Assembly: GCA_900119625.1 (NCBI GenBank)
Contig: FPKD01000002.1
Location: 124,001 to 188,000 of the forward strand
Direction of reading: 5' to 3'
From: Olsenella sp. kh2p3
Lineage (GTDB): Bacteria > Actinomycetota > Coriobacteriia > Coriobacteriales > Atopobiaceae
Length of the DNA: 64,000 bases
A program made the translations under genes and the position numbers. The notes beneath the pieces are model-generated. The model worked only from the letters and a program-made list of their open reading frames with translations, was not told where the DNA came from and searched no databases. Positions 25,501-31,978 of this stretch are shown piece by piece (position 1 is the first letter of the stretch; each line of letters starts with the position of its first letter).

Positions 25501-27249
25501 CGAAGTGAGCACGTCGTAGACAGGTTCGCGTCGCATGGCATCGGGGTTGTCCACGATAACGACGAAGTGCGGTATGACCGGAGGGTCGTCGGGACCGTGC
25601 TTCTTCGCCACGGGGGCGCCAGTGCTGTCCTCGCTCGTGAGTCCGCGCTTGCGGATGACGTCTGAGAGGATGTCGCAGATGGTGTGGGCGCGCTTCTCGT
25701 TGAAGGCGGTGAAACGCACCTGTCCGCTCTCGTCCCAGGTGTGAGGGAGCCAGCGAAGCGCTGCCCAGAACTTGCGGGACTCTGGCGAGAAGAAGCACAC
25801 CAGACGGACGTCCGATGCGCTGTGCTCGCTTGTAAGCTCGACGAGGAGCGCCCTCAGCTCGTAGGTGACAACATCGGTTGGCCCTATGATGCCGACCGTC
25901 TGGATCTGCTCGAGCGGAAGCTCCACGGGGATGTCGTCAACGTAGCGGGTCTCCTCGATTATCTGCGTGGTGAGCGCTTCGAGCTCCTCGTCCGGCTCCA
26001 TCTGGTAGCCATCCTCGCTCGTGCGAGCACGCACCTGCGCGCAGAGGAGGTCGCGGCCAATTCCCAGACGAAGGTTGAGGAAGTCGCTGTCTACCGGCTG
26101 GCGCTCCCAGAGGTTGCGCTTGAGCTTGAGCACCGACTCGATGCAGGCCGTGGGAGCGAGGTTCTCTTGGAGCATGATGCGACGCTGGACGTCCGCGATC
26201 TTGCCAATGCGGGCCTTCTCGTTTGCGATGTAGGCCTGGTAGGTCTGCTCACGGAGCTTCATGTACTCCTCAATCTGCTCCTTTTCCTCCTTGCTCATCT
26301 TCTTGGACATGATCATGCTCGCGGCAGGAGAGATCATGTACGCCATGCGAGGAAGGAGCGAGATTGGGTTGAGTGCGCCGCCTGCCAGGCCTGTGGCCAT
26401 CATGACACCGCTGCTGAGGAGGTACATCCAGTTCATGCCCTGCCTGGCCGAGGGAGACATGGAGGCGGGAGGGCTTGAGAGCACGATGGTGTCGGTGGGG
26501 AGCATCTCGCGGATTCGCGGAGAGAGATGGTAGACGAGCGATTTTGGGAATCCGTTTGCCTGGAGTTCCTGCGGGATGAGCTTTGGCTCGAGGAGGTTGA
26601 TAGGCTGGAGAAGCCCGGGGGCTACCGTGAGTGCGCTCCCCATGTTGTGGAAGTGAAGCGCGCCGCTCTCGAGCGTGAAGCGGAAGGTGAAGATGGAGAG
26701 AACGTCACCGCTCTTCATGACGGTCTTGGTGATGCGCAGGCCGTTCATGTACGTGTGGTTCGTGCTCTCCAGGTCTTCGATGTGAGGCTTGCCGCTGGTG
26801 CAGACAATACGCAGGTGGTGACCAGAGACGATTGGGTACTTGAGGACGACGTCATTGTCGCTTGCGCGTCCGACGTTAATCGTTCCCTGATATGGCAGGT
26901 CGACTGCGACGGTGTCCTCTCCACAAATTCGAGATATGTAGAGCTGCGCCGTGCTAAACGTGTCATCCACAGCGATCTCCGGGATTTCTCCCAGGGGGCT
27001 AGTTGTGTCGATGGGAATGTAAGTGAGCTCGTTTAGGGTAACGGCGAGCCTGCTTGTTGCGAGGGGCGCTTTGCACTTGACGTCTATGCGGTCACTGCCG
27101 GCGGTGGCCTTAAGGACCATAAAGTGGTCGGCGGAACCAGAGACTTGGATGTCATCCTTCTTGTGCGTGCCAAAGGAAACATCTCCTGGATTATCCAGGA
27201 GCGTAAAGTATTCGCGTCCGCGGTACCTAAGCACGACCGAATATGACAT
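22594..27249 (-). CDS. essC: EssC: FHA-containing FtsK/SpoIIIE ATPase of type VII secretion
   Basis: This 1551-aa membrane motor drives WXG100 protein export. Positions below count from the start of the slightly longer open frame (add 5 to the chosen numbering). An N-terminal beta domain is followed by a forkhead-associated domain with GRASDND at 132-138, SGHH at 147-150 and DLESTNHTYMNG at 164-175; all phosphothreonine-binding positions are kept. Two membrane segments lie around 277-317. The first ATPase has Walker A GTTGSGKS (731-738) and Walker B LILVTDE. The second has GSPGSGKT (1069-1076) and VILVDQL. The third is degenerate (VLVSGSDESHLR, no GKS/T). ATG 27249 follows GGTGGCGAG; a GTG 5 codons upstream is possible. 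It is the first gene of the locus. Confidence 0.95.
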   Translation of the reverse strand: MSYSVVLRYRGREYFTLLDNPGDVSFGTHKKDDIQVSGSADHFMVLKATAGSDRIDVKCKAPLATSRLAVTLNELTYIPIDTTSPLGEIPEIAVDDTFSTAQLYISRICGEDTVAVDLPYQGTINVGRASDNDVVLKYPIVSGHHLRIVCTSGKPHIEDLESTNHTYMNGLRITKTVMKSGDVLSIFTFRFTLESGALHFHNMGSALTVAPGLLQPINLLEPKLIPQELQANGFPKSLVYHLSPRIREMLPTDTIVLSSPPASMSPSARQGMNWMYLLSSGVMMATGLAGGALNPISLLPRMAYMISPAASMIMSKKMSKEEKEQIEEYMKLREQTYQAYIANEKARIGKIADVQRRIMLQENLAPTACIESVLKLKRNLWERQPVDSDFLNLRLGIGRDLLCAQVRARTSEDGYQMEPDEELEALTTQIIEETRYVDDIPVELPLEQIQTVGIIGPTDVVTYELRALLVELTSEHSASDVRLVCFFSPESRKFWAALRWLPHTWDESGQVRFTAFNEKRAHTICDILSDVIRKRGLTSEDSTGAPVAKKHGPDDPPVIPHFVVIVDNPDAMRREPVYDVLTSNNPSLGCTTILLAQDEYQLPQGCQYIVDMRGRPCVFKKDEFDKRIFFEQDEHVHTRDLDAYARRLAAVELSGSAAEAEIPSSVTFLQGYGVRTPEELNIRERWESSEPWRTLAAPIGVMRGGKIFSLDVKDGDKSHGPHGLLAGTTGSGKSELLQTWILSMCVNFSPYDVNFVIIDYKGGGMSDLMAPLPHVVGKITNIDRNIGRSLVALKSELKRRQRLFAEVGVNNINKYQKAFRDGTAKVRLPHLILVTDEFAELKKEEPDFMKELNSVATIGRTLGVHMLLATQKPAGVVNDQINANSRFRICMKVQDVADSREMIKRSDAARITQSGRAYIRVGEDEFFDLFQSFYSAAEYTGGTQHGFQGENQVRIVEPTGNRITPVKNAKRKATGEDELAVIVRHINDVCSQLGLEKMAGPWLPELPHLIPMADVAGAQVYDGTTWPAHQDRLAIPIGTFDVPAQQLQGTQVLDFDNVGHYAVYGSPGSGKTTFLKSIICSLAEHFGPDEVRMEIVDAGSWSLSEFSGMPHVAHVTLNQDEDNVASFVMRMRRELATRKKAFLAHAVNSLRAYHETVSPTLPAIVILVDQLGPLFETSPEFTDVMSDIAGSGAPYGIHMVYTNTSPMGLSFKFQQLVKGCVCLQMSDKGDYTSLVGPTSGISLPNCPGRALMKGNPPVAFHTAMYAEGEEEQDRHATVLEMCHKMTEAWQQISAEKEKNAQAAAAASSQAPGQAPQKWQRQSAADVAMPATAPGIYAIRTQLPLGTRSEDFEPAVLDLTANPLVLVSGSDESHLRQLFDSLADLLSSRQDNGVIRLAPQDAEQAVQSVANLLNDRLKDRRARQTEPGFDEKSWLSGLQQECLVIDGLPTVAGALTPAGQRTLRKILSKGGQFGLVAIASAARDQLVGDEFDLVTDLAVNAGAAIVSGGAVGDYHFLHISPDDPCGIAYLDDNESALVVDNRVTLFKRGGAL

Positions 27250-27300
27250 CTCGCCACCAAACACAAAGTTAAAGATAACGTCATTTACCTAACAGTGGCT

Positions 27301-27328
27301 AGTATACGTGTGCACTACATAACAGCAA
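27301..27328 (-). promoter_or_regulatory. Putative sigma-70-type promoter of the essC-kinase operon
   Basis: Reading the minus strand, TTGCTG (27323-27328) and TATACT (27301-27306) are separated by 16 bp and lie about 50 bp before the essC ATG. This is the only good candidate in the 170 bp between essC and the tRNA-Val terminator. It is predicted from sequence only. Confidence 0.5.
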
Positions 27329-27398
27329 TGTAAAAAGATATATATGCCAGCAGATGGCCGGCAGGCGGCATATCGGTGTTGTAGAGATACTAGATAAG

Positions 27399-27428
27399 AA
27401 AAAAGCCCACGGAAAAATCCGTGGGCTC
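27399..27428 (-). terminator. Rho-independent terminator after tRNA-Val
   Basis: An 8-bp perfect stem (GCCCACGG/CCGTGGGC) with a short A/T loop is followed, on the minus strand, by a run of six T. It ends the tRNA-Val transcript just before the essC promoter. Confidence 0.9.
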
Positions 27429-27438
27429 ACAAATTCTA

Positions 27439-27513
27439 TGGTGGGCGATGCTGGATTCGAACCAGCGACCCCATCCGTGTGAAGGATGTGCTCTACCCCT
27501 GAGCCAATCGCCC
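27439..27513 (-). tRNA. tRNA-Val (anticodon CAC)
   Basis: The cloverleaf folds with acceptor GGGCGAT/ATCGCCC, D-arm GGCTC...GAGC, anticodon stem CATCC/GGATG with loop TTCACAC (anticodon CAC) and T-loop GGTTCGAATCC. The 3' CCA is encoded. It has its own promoter and terminator. Confidence 0.96.
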
Positions 27514-27525
27514 GTGCGAGTTGCT

Positions 27526-27553
27526 ATATTACCAAAACAATCAAGTTTGGCAA
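27526..27553 (-). promoter_or_regulatory. Putative promoter of tRNA-Val
   Basis: On the minus strand TTGCCA (27548-27553) and TAATAT (27526-27531) are 16 bp apart, and the -10 ends 13 bp before the mature tRNA 5' end. It lies just beyond the stop of the acyltransferase gene. Confidence 0.6.
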
Positions 27554-27563
27554 CCGAGAAATT

Positions 27564-29543
27564 CTACCTTCCCGTAATTGCCGCGCGAAGCATCAAGACG
27601 TAGGCGTCCGCACCCTCGGGACGAAGGTGCGTTCCATCGTCCCAGAAGTACTCGTCGTGCCCGGCACTTGTCTCGTACCAGTCTATGACCTCGCAGTTGT
27701 CGTACTTTGCAGCCACCTGCTTGAACAGGGCGTTGTTGATGTCCTGGAGGGCAAGGGGTACGCGGGCGGTCACGAGGTACACGCGTTTGCCGGGGTCCAC
27801 AGCCTCGATGAGCGCCTTCACCTGGTCCTCGGTGGCCACGCCATTGTCGCCAAGCGACCACACCACAACATCGCCATCATGTCCCGCGGCCACGTCTTGC
27901 GCATAGGCATCTGGGCCGTCATAGATCTGGCGACCCACCACGGCATCAATGTAACCGTTGGGGAAAATGGTATTGAACTGGTTGATCGCTCCCGCGGGAA
28001 CAGAGTCGCCAATGAGAATGACCTTGGCGTCCGTGGCGCCCGTCTCGGCGTCGACGTCGTAGCTCACGTTGTTGATGGACGAGAAGGCACCGTCAAACGC
28101 AGTTCCGGCAAAGTACGTGCCAGAGTCGTCGTAGCTCTCGAGGCTCTCAGCCTGCTCGGTAAGAGGCGACTCCTGCCCAGCAGCCATCGCCTGCGGCGTG
28201 TTGGCTGTCTCTGCATTGAGCGGGACCAGCAGGAGCACCGCAACCGCCACAATACCAACGCCTTCCATGACTACCCTTGGAAGCGGCTGCGCGAGGATAC
28301 CGCGCGTTAGCCTTGAATGAGAAACGCCACGCTGCCCACCAGCGGCGCGAGCGCCCACAAACGACGGGACGGCTGGAAGCGGCTGCGCCGGCGCCTTCTC
28401 GAGGAAACGATACGAGAGCTCTGAAAGCGCCACAATTGCCGCAAACTCGAGGACCCAGCCCCACCAGGGCAGGGGCGTGGTCTTTGTGGCAGGGTTGAGA
28501 ATGACAAGCAGCGGGTAGTGCCACAGGTACAGAGCGTAGCCCCGCTTGCCCGCCTCTGCCAGAACGGGAACGCCAAGGGTCCGGCCAACGAGGGTGTGGT
28601 CAGGGCGGCACATACATCCAACAAGAAGGGCCGTGAGGACAGCGGCAATAAGAATGCCGCCTCGGTACACAAAGTGGCTATACCCATTGAAGGCAAACAT
28701 CATGGCAACGATGCCGCAGAGCGACCCAAGCGCAATAACGTCATACACAAATCCCGGCACTCCACGCTCCCGCAGGACCGGCACAAGCCTCTCCAGCCGG
28801 ATTCCACGCCCACCGGTTGCAATGGCGAGAAGGGCTCCAACCAGAAGCTCGGCGGCACGTGTATCTAACCCGTAGTAGATGCGAGCTGTGTCCGCCGTGG
28901 GGTCAAAGAGCACCCACATGGCAACCGAGGAGGCAAGGATGAGCGCACACAATGCGTAGCACGCATGACGACGGGACGGCACAACACGCGAGAGCAACAG
29001 CACCACAGGTGGCCACAAGATGTAAAACTGCATGACTACGCCCAGGTACCAGAAGTGCGTGAGCGGCGAGGGCGCACCAGCGGCGGCAAAGTAGGACACC
29101 TGGCGCACAATGTAGTAGATGTTCTCGTAGAACAGAAGCGCCGGAACGGCATCGCTCTGAACTTTAGGAAGCAAGTATGGGGCGAGGATGGCCGTGAGGA
29201 TGACGGTCACGCCAACAACGGCGAGCATCGTAGGCCACAGGCGCACTGCGCGTTTGAGAAGGAGCTTCCCATACTCAATCGAGCCAGTGCGTGCAACCTC
29301 ACGCTGGATTGAGAGCGTAAAAAGGTAGCCAGTAATTACGAAGAAAACCGTTACGCCAAAGAAACCGCCAGAGAGCCAGGTGGGATTCGCGTGATAGATA
29401 ACAATACCGAGAATGGCTATGACTCGAAGGCCATCAAGGCCAGCCACACGCCGAGAGCGTACGCGGGTTGCGGGCGACTGCGAACCTCCACCGGTTGCGG
29501 GACCCACAGAACCGCCACGCCTGTCTGTTGCCACACTTTCCAA
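27564..29543 (-). CDS. Membrane acyltransferase 3 (OafA/YrhL type) with C-terminal SGNH-like domain
   Basis: This 659-aa protein has an N-terminal acyltransferase-3 bundle of about ten membrane helices, beginning RVAGLDGLRVIAILGIVIYH at about residue 33 and including the family FFGVTVFFVITGYLF segment. An eleventh helix near 430 leads to an extracytoplasmic C-terminal domain with VILIGDSVPAGA (GDS block) and DGTHLRPEGADAY (Asp-x-x-His block), typical of SGNH hydrolases. Such proteins O-acetylate cell-wall or exported glycans. The open frame begins with TTG at 29543. GTG codons shortly after are alternatives, so the exact start is uncertain; the first 30 residues look non-conserved. Confidence 0.9.
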   Translation of the reverse strand: MESVATDRRGGSVGPATGGGSQSPATRVRSRRVAGLDGLRVIAILGIVIYHANPTWLSGGFFGVTVFFVITGYLFTLSIQREVARTGSIEYGKLLLKRAVRLWPTMLAVVGVTVILTAILAPYLLPKVQSDAVPALLFYENIYYIVRQVSYFAAAGAPSPLTHFWYLGVVMQFYILWPPVVLLLSRVVPSRRHACYALCALILASSVAMWVLFDPTADTARIYYGLDTRAAELLVGALLAIATGGRGIRLERLVPVLRERGVPGFVYDVIALGSLCGIVAMMFAFNGYSHFVYRGGILIAAVLTALLVGCMCRPDHTLVGRTLGVPVLAEAGKRGYALYLWHYPLLVILNPATKTTPLPWWGWVLEFAAIVALSELSYRFLEKAPAQPLPAVPSFVGARAAGGQRGVSHSRLTRGILAQPLPRVVMEGVGIVAVAVLLLVPLNAETANTPQAMAAGQESPLTEQAESLESYDDSGTYFAGTAFDGAFSSINNVSYDVDAETGATDAKVILIGDSVPAGAINQFNTIFPNGYIDAVVGRQIYDGPDAYAQDVAAGHDGDVVVWSLGDNGVATEDQVKALIEAVDPGKRVYLVTARVPLALQDINNALFKQVAAKYDNCEVIDWYETSAGHDEYFWDDGTHLRPEGADAYVLMLRAAITGR

Positions 29544-29684
29544 GCCTGTCTACTCCCACACGTTTGCCATCGATAGCCCAGAATCGAACGAACCTATTCT
29601 ATGGCAAAGCGCAAGGGGGCCTAGGGGTACTTTTAAGGTATGACAACCAACCTTGGGCACACGTGTGAGTCTTGTCGTGCGCGG

Positions 29685-30059
29685 TTAGACCTTCTCGACG
29701 CTCTTCTTCACGGCAGACGTTGCGATGGTAACGAGAAGCGCCAGGAAAAATGCCACGGCACCAACAACGATTGGTGCCACTTGGCCGTTAGCAAACACAA
29801 CGTCACCAGCGCAGAGCGCACCCGTTGCTACCGTAGCCCCGGCTGAGGGACCCATGAGCTTTGGTGCGTTGGAGGGAACGTTCGCAACCCTCGCTCCTCT
29901 TGCCCCCAAGAGCAGAGCGACCACCGAAGCAACCACAACAAAGAGATCGGTGATATCGACGCCGAGAACCGCAAGTATAATTCCCGCAACAACGCAGGCG
30001 CACCCTGCAATGAGCGCAACAATGCCAGAGAGCTTGAGCCTCTTTGCTTCCGGAGACAT
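29685..30059 (-). CDS. Hypothetical small membrane protein
   Basis: This 124-aa protein has about four hydrophobic helices: LSGIVALIAGCACVVAGIIL, a second near LFVVVASVVALLLG, and two in the C-terminal half ending VGAVAFFLALLVTIA. A basic tail follows. I recognise no family. ATG 30059 follows AGGGG; a TTG two codons upstream is an alternative. It is a single-gene unit between the acyltransferase and a tRNA. Confidence 0.7.
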   Translation of the reverse strand: MSPEAKRLKLSGIVALIAGCACVVAGIILAVLGVDITDLFVVVASVVALLLGARGARVANVPSNAPKLMGPSAGATVATGALCAGDVVFANGQVAPIVVGAVAFFLALLVTIATSAVKKSVEKV

Positions 30060-30166
30060 GGACAACCCCTAATCGACGATGCTGGCCACGCCAAAGCGCG
30101 GCAACCAAACGGGAGTTGTATACCCATTAGCCAGCCAAGGGTTTCTCGTCACGTCTTTGAGATACG

Positions 30167-30201
30167 GAAAAGCTCCTCCACCGGCTGAGGGTGGAGGAGC
30201 T
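30167..30201 (-). terminator. Terminator after the CAT-anticodon tRNA
   Basis: A 12-bp perfect stem AGCTCCTCCACC/GGTGGAGGAGCT with a 7-nt loop is followed by TTT on the minus strand, 10 nt past the tRNA 3' end. Confidence 0.85.
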
Positions 30202-30210
30202 TGCAAGGCA

Positions 30211-30286
30211 TGGTGGGCCCAGTAGGATTCGAACCTACAACCCAGGGATTATGAGTCCCCTGCGCTAACCGTTGCGCCATGAGCCC
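30211..30286 (-). tRNA. tRNA with CAT anticodon (elongator Met or lysidine-type Ile2)
   Basis: The acceptor pairs GGGCTCA with TGGGCCC (one G-T pair), the anticodon stem GGGGA/TCCCT closes loop CTCATAA (anticodon CAT), the T-arm is intact and CCA is encoded. The three G-C pairs expected of initiator tRNA are absent. The anticodon stem resembles tRNA-Ile2, whose C34 is changed to lysidine by TilS, but elongator Met cannot be excluded from sequence alone. Confidence 0.93.
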
Positions 30287-30291
30287 GTAAG

Positions 30292-30320
30292 AAAAAGGGC
30301 GACGGCAAACGCCGCCGCCC
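30292..30320 (-). terminator. Terminator between tRNA-Ala and the CAT tRNA
   Basis: A GC-rich 10-bp stem (GGGCGGCGGC/GCCGTCGCCC with one G-T pair) is followed by five T on the minus strand, directly after tRNA-Ala. Confidence 0.85.
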
Positions 30321-30328
30321 TGAATGTA

Positions 30329-30404
30329 TGGTGGAGAATAGGGGGTTCGAACCCCTGACCTCGTGACTGCCAGTCACGCGCTCTCCCAACTGAGCTAATT
30401 CCCC
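30329..30404 (-). tRNA. tRNA-Ala (anticodon GGC)
   Basis: Acceptor GGGGAAT/ATTCTCC contains the G3-U70 pair that identifies alanine tRNAs. The anticodon loop CTGGCAG gives GGC, the T-arm is standard and CCA is encoded. Confidence 0.96.
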
Positions 30405-30423
30405 GTGGGTTGGTGCGGGAATT

Positions 30424-30451
30424 ACTATACCAGACGAGAATTCTGGGTCAA
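30424..30451 (-). promoter_or_regulatory. Promoter of tRNA-Ala
   Basis: On the minus strand TTGACC (30446-30451) and TATAGT (30424-30429) are spaced 16 bp, about 20 bp before the tRNA. Directly upstream is an A/T-rich inverted repeat around 30452-30473 (CAACTTTTT/AAAAAGTTG). Confidence 0.7.
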
Positions 30452-30606
30452 CAACTTTTTTTAAAAAGTTGGAACCAAAGCCGGGCCGGTGCCGTGAGTC
30501 CACGTTCCCGGGCAGCAGGCCGCCCCCTCCCGCTGCGCATTCACACCCCTCCCGCTGCGCATCCTCTCCACTCGCGCGGAGCACCCGCGCCCCTCTCGCT
30601 GAGAAT

Positions 30607-30673
30607 AGCTCCGATTCTTAAACCGCCGCCGCGTTTTCGCAGGTCACCGTAAACGGTTTTAAGAAATGGAGCT
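30607..30673. repeat. Hairpin repeat element, copy A
   Basis: Near-perfect arms AGCTCCGATTCTTAAACC (30607-30624) and, inverted, AGCTCCATTTCTTAAAACC (30655-30673) flank a 30-nt spacer containing GCCGCGTTTTCGCAGGTCACC. The same design recurs at 31670-31736, and part of the spacer recurs at 31886-31907. It lies about 60 bp before the hydrolase ATG. Confidence 0.75.
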
Positions 30674-30733
30674 AAACTCCGCCAACCGCCTTGGCTGCTA
30701 GGATGGAGCCAGCAGGCAAACGAAAGGAGAACC

Positions 30734-31570
30734 ATGAGCGCAGAGCGCACGGAGTCACGCTACGTGACGGTTGAGCCGGATGTCCAAATCCACTTCTGGG
30801 ATGCAGGCGAGAAGGACGCGCCGGCCCTTGTCTTCATCCCCGGTCTCACCTTCTCGGGCAAGGTCTTCAAGCACCAGCTGGAGCACTTCTCCAAGAGCTA
30901 CCGCGTGATCCTTGTCGATCCCCGCGGCCAGGGTCTCTCAACCAAGTGCCCGTTTGGCAATGATTACCAGACACACGGCCGTGACCTCATCCGCCTGGTG
31001 GAGCACGAGGGCATCGAGAAGCCAACGCTCATCGGCTGGAGCTGCGGGAACCTTGAGGCATGGAGCTACCTCGAGCAGGCGGGCGTCGATTCCGTCTCCG
31101 GTTGCGTGACGGTTGACATGTCCCCGCTGCCGCACAACGAGGACCCTAAGGCCTGGACGGAGGGCACGCCGGCTAAGCTTTCGGAGATCATGACGCGCAC
31201 GCTGAACCACCCGGAGACCGCAGCAGGCTTCTGGGATAGCTACCTGCGCGAGGTCATGTGGCAGGGACCGCTCGCGGACGAGCAGTACGAGTGGTTTATC
31301 GACATGTCCAACCAGACGCCCTTCTGGGTCACTCACGAGCTCTTTGGCGACGCGATCCTCTCTGACTACCGAGCGATTGCGCAGGAGGCGTCCGAGAAGA
31401 TCCCCACGCTCATGTTCATAGCCGAGCACTGGGCAGACGTCGCGGAGCCCTACTGGCACAGCCTTTGCCCCAAGACGCCCACGTATGTGATGGGTGGTCA
31501 CCTGATGGCCATTCAGTATCCGGACCGCTTCAACCGGCGTCTGGAAACCTTCCTCACAACCGGGGAGTAG
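30734..31570 (+). CDS. Alpha/beta hydrolase
   Basis: This 278-aa soluble hydrolase has the nucleophile elbow GWSCG with Ser103. The oxyanion region is near IPGLTFSG (35-42), VDPRGQGLS follows strand 4, and a C-terminal GGHLMA supplies the likely catalytic His. Proteins of this type include carboxylesterases, haloperoxidase-like enzymes and lactonases; the substrate is not predictable. ATG 30734 follows AAAGGAG. It is the only plus-strand gene between 1 and 62 kb and stands alone, bracketed by two copies of a hairpin element, so its control is probably independent of the surrounding genes. Confidence 0.92.
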   Translation: MSAERTESRYVTVEPDVQIHFWDAGEKDAPALVFIPGLTFSGKVFKHQLEHFSKSYRVILVDPRGQGLSTKCPFGNDYQTHGRDLIRLVEHEGIEKPTLIGWSCGNLEAWSYLEQAGVDSVSGCVTVDMSPLPHNEDPKAWTEGTPAKLSEIMTRTLNHPETAAGFWDSYLREVMWQGPLADEQYEWFIDMSNQTPFWVTHELFGDAILSDYRAIAQEASEKIPTLMFIAEHWADVAEPYWHSLCPKTPTYVMGGHLMAIQYPDRFNRRLETFLTTGE

Positions 31571-31592
31571 ACCACAGGGTGAACAAGTACGT

Positions 31593-31633
31593 GGCGAGAG
31601 GGACTTGGCGTCGAAGCCGGGATCCCTCTCGCC
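31593..31633 (+). terminator. Hairpin after the hydrolase gene, possible terminator
   Basis: Perfect 11-bp arms GGCGAGAGGGA and TCCCTCTCGCC enclose a 19-nt loop 23 nt after the stop codon. There is no T-run, so termination is likely but not certain. Confidence 0.55.
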
Positions 31634-31669
31634 TGTGAATTGCCGTTACCACATTCTTGCGCGGAATAT

Positions 31670-31736
31670 AGCTCCTTTTCTTAAACTCACCTCGCGTTTC
31701 CACAGGTAGCGGTTTTCGGTTCTAAGAAAAGGAGCT
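31670..31736. repeat. Hairpin repeat element, copy B
   Basis: Arms AGCTCCTTTTCTTAAAC (31670-31686) and, inverted, AGCTCCTTTTCTTAGAAC enclose a 30-nt spacer with CGCGTTTCCACAGGT. The arrangement equals copy A before the hydrolase, including the trailing AACTCCG just past the right arm. Base changes in the arms differ between copies but keep the pairing. Confidence 0.75.
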
Positions 31737-31885
31737 GAACTCCGTGGCTGGCGCGGCTGGCAGCCACGCCAGCCGGTGGCATTACCCGCCGCTTCTCGTT
31801 ATTGAACGAAATTTCTCGTCAATAGAGCGTTTTCCCAGTTGGGAAGCATTACATCAAGAAATTACGTGCAATAATCCAAACACGA

Positions 31886-31907
31886 GCCGCATTTGTGCAG
31901 GTCACCG
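31886..31907. repeat. Partial copy C of the hairpin-element core
   Basis: GCCGCATTTGTGCAGGTCACC matches the spacer of copy A (GCCGCGTTTTCGCAGGTCACC, 30628-30648) at all but three positions. The right flank (TTGAAATAAGAAGAGACTCCG) vaguely resembles the right arm, but there is no left arm. It may be a decayed copy. Confidence 0.5.
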
Positions 31908-31978
31908 GTATTGAAATAAGAAGAGACTCCGAGAAGCACCGACGCAGGGACGTCGTAGCGCGTCGGGCCTCCCGATGC

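Larger units (their letters stand above)
30405..30733. other. Gene-free interval between tRNA-Ala and the hydrolase gene
   Basis: It holds the tRNA-Ala promoter, an A/T-rich palindrome, and a short tandem repeat: CCCCTCCCGCTGCGCAT at 30524-30540 and 30546-30562, with a third degenerate copy about 45 bp on. It also holds the first copy of the hairpin element (30607-30673). The short open frames across it have no ribosome site or coding character. The plus-strand promoter of the hydrolase must lie here but no clear -35/-10 pair is visible. Confidence 0.7.
31571..31978. other. Gene-free interval between convergent genes
   Basis: The hydrolase ends on the left side and the oxidase gene on the minus strand ends on the right side, so both transcripts run into this stretch. 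It holds the hydrolase 3' hairpin, copy B of the hairpin element, an imperfect inverted repeat around TTATTGAACGA/TCGTCAATA near 31800-31825, a perfect palindrome TTCCCAGTTGGGAA near 31833, and part of the element core again at 31886-31907. No coding sequence is visible. Confidence 0.7.

Noticed and set aside
5325..27249. The secretion-kinase locus as a recently inserted mobile island
   Set aside because: No integrase, transposase or attachment repeats were found at its edges. A tRNA-Val gene lies on one side but no duplicated tRNA end is visible on the other.
30410..30652. Short plus-strand open frame upstream of the hydrolase
   Set aside because: It runs through the tRNA promoter and repeats, has no ribosome site and a Pro/Arg-rich translation.
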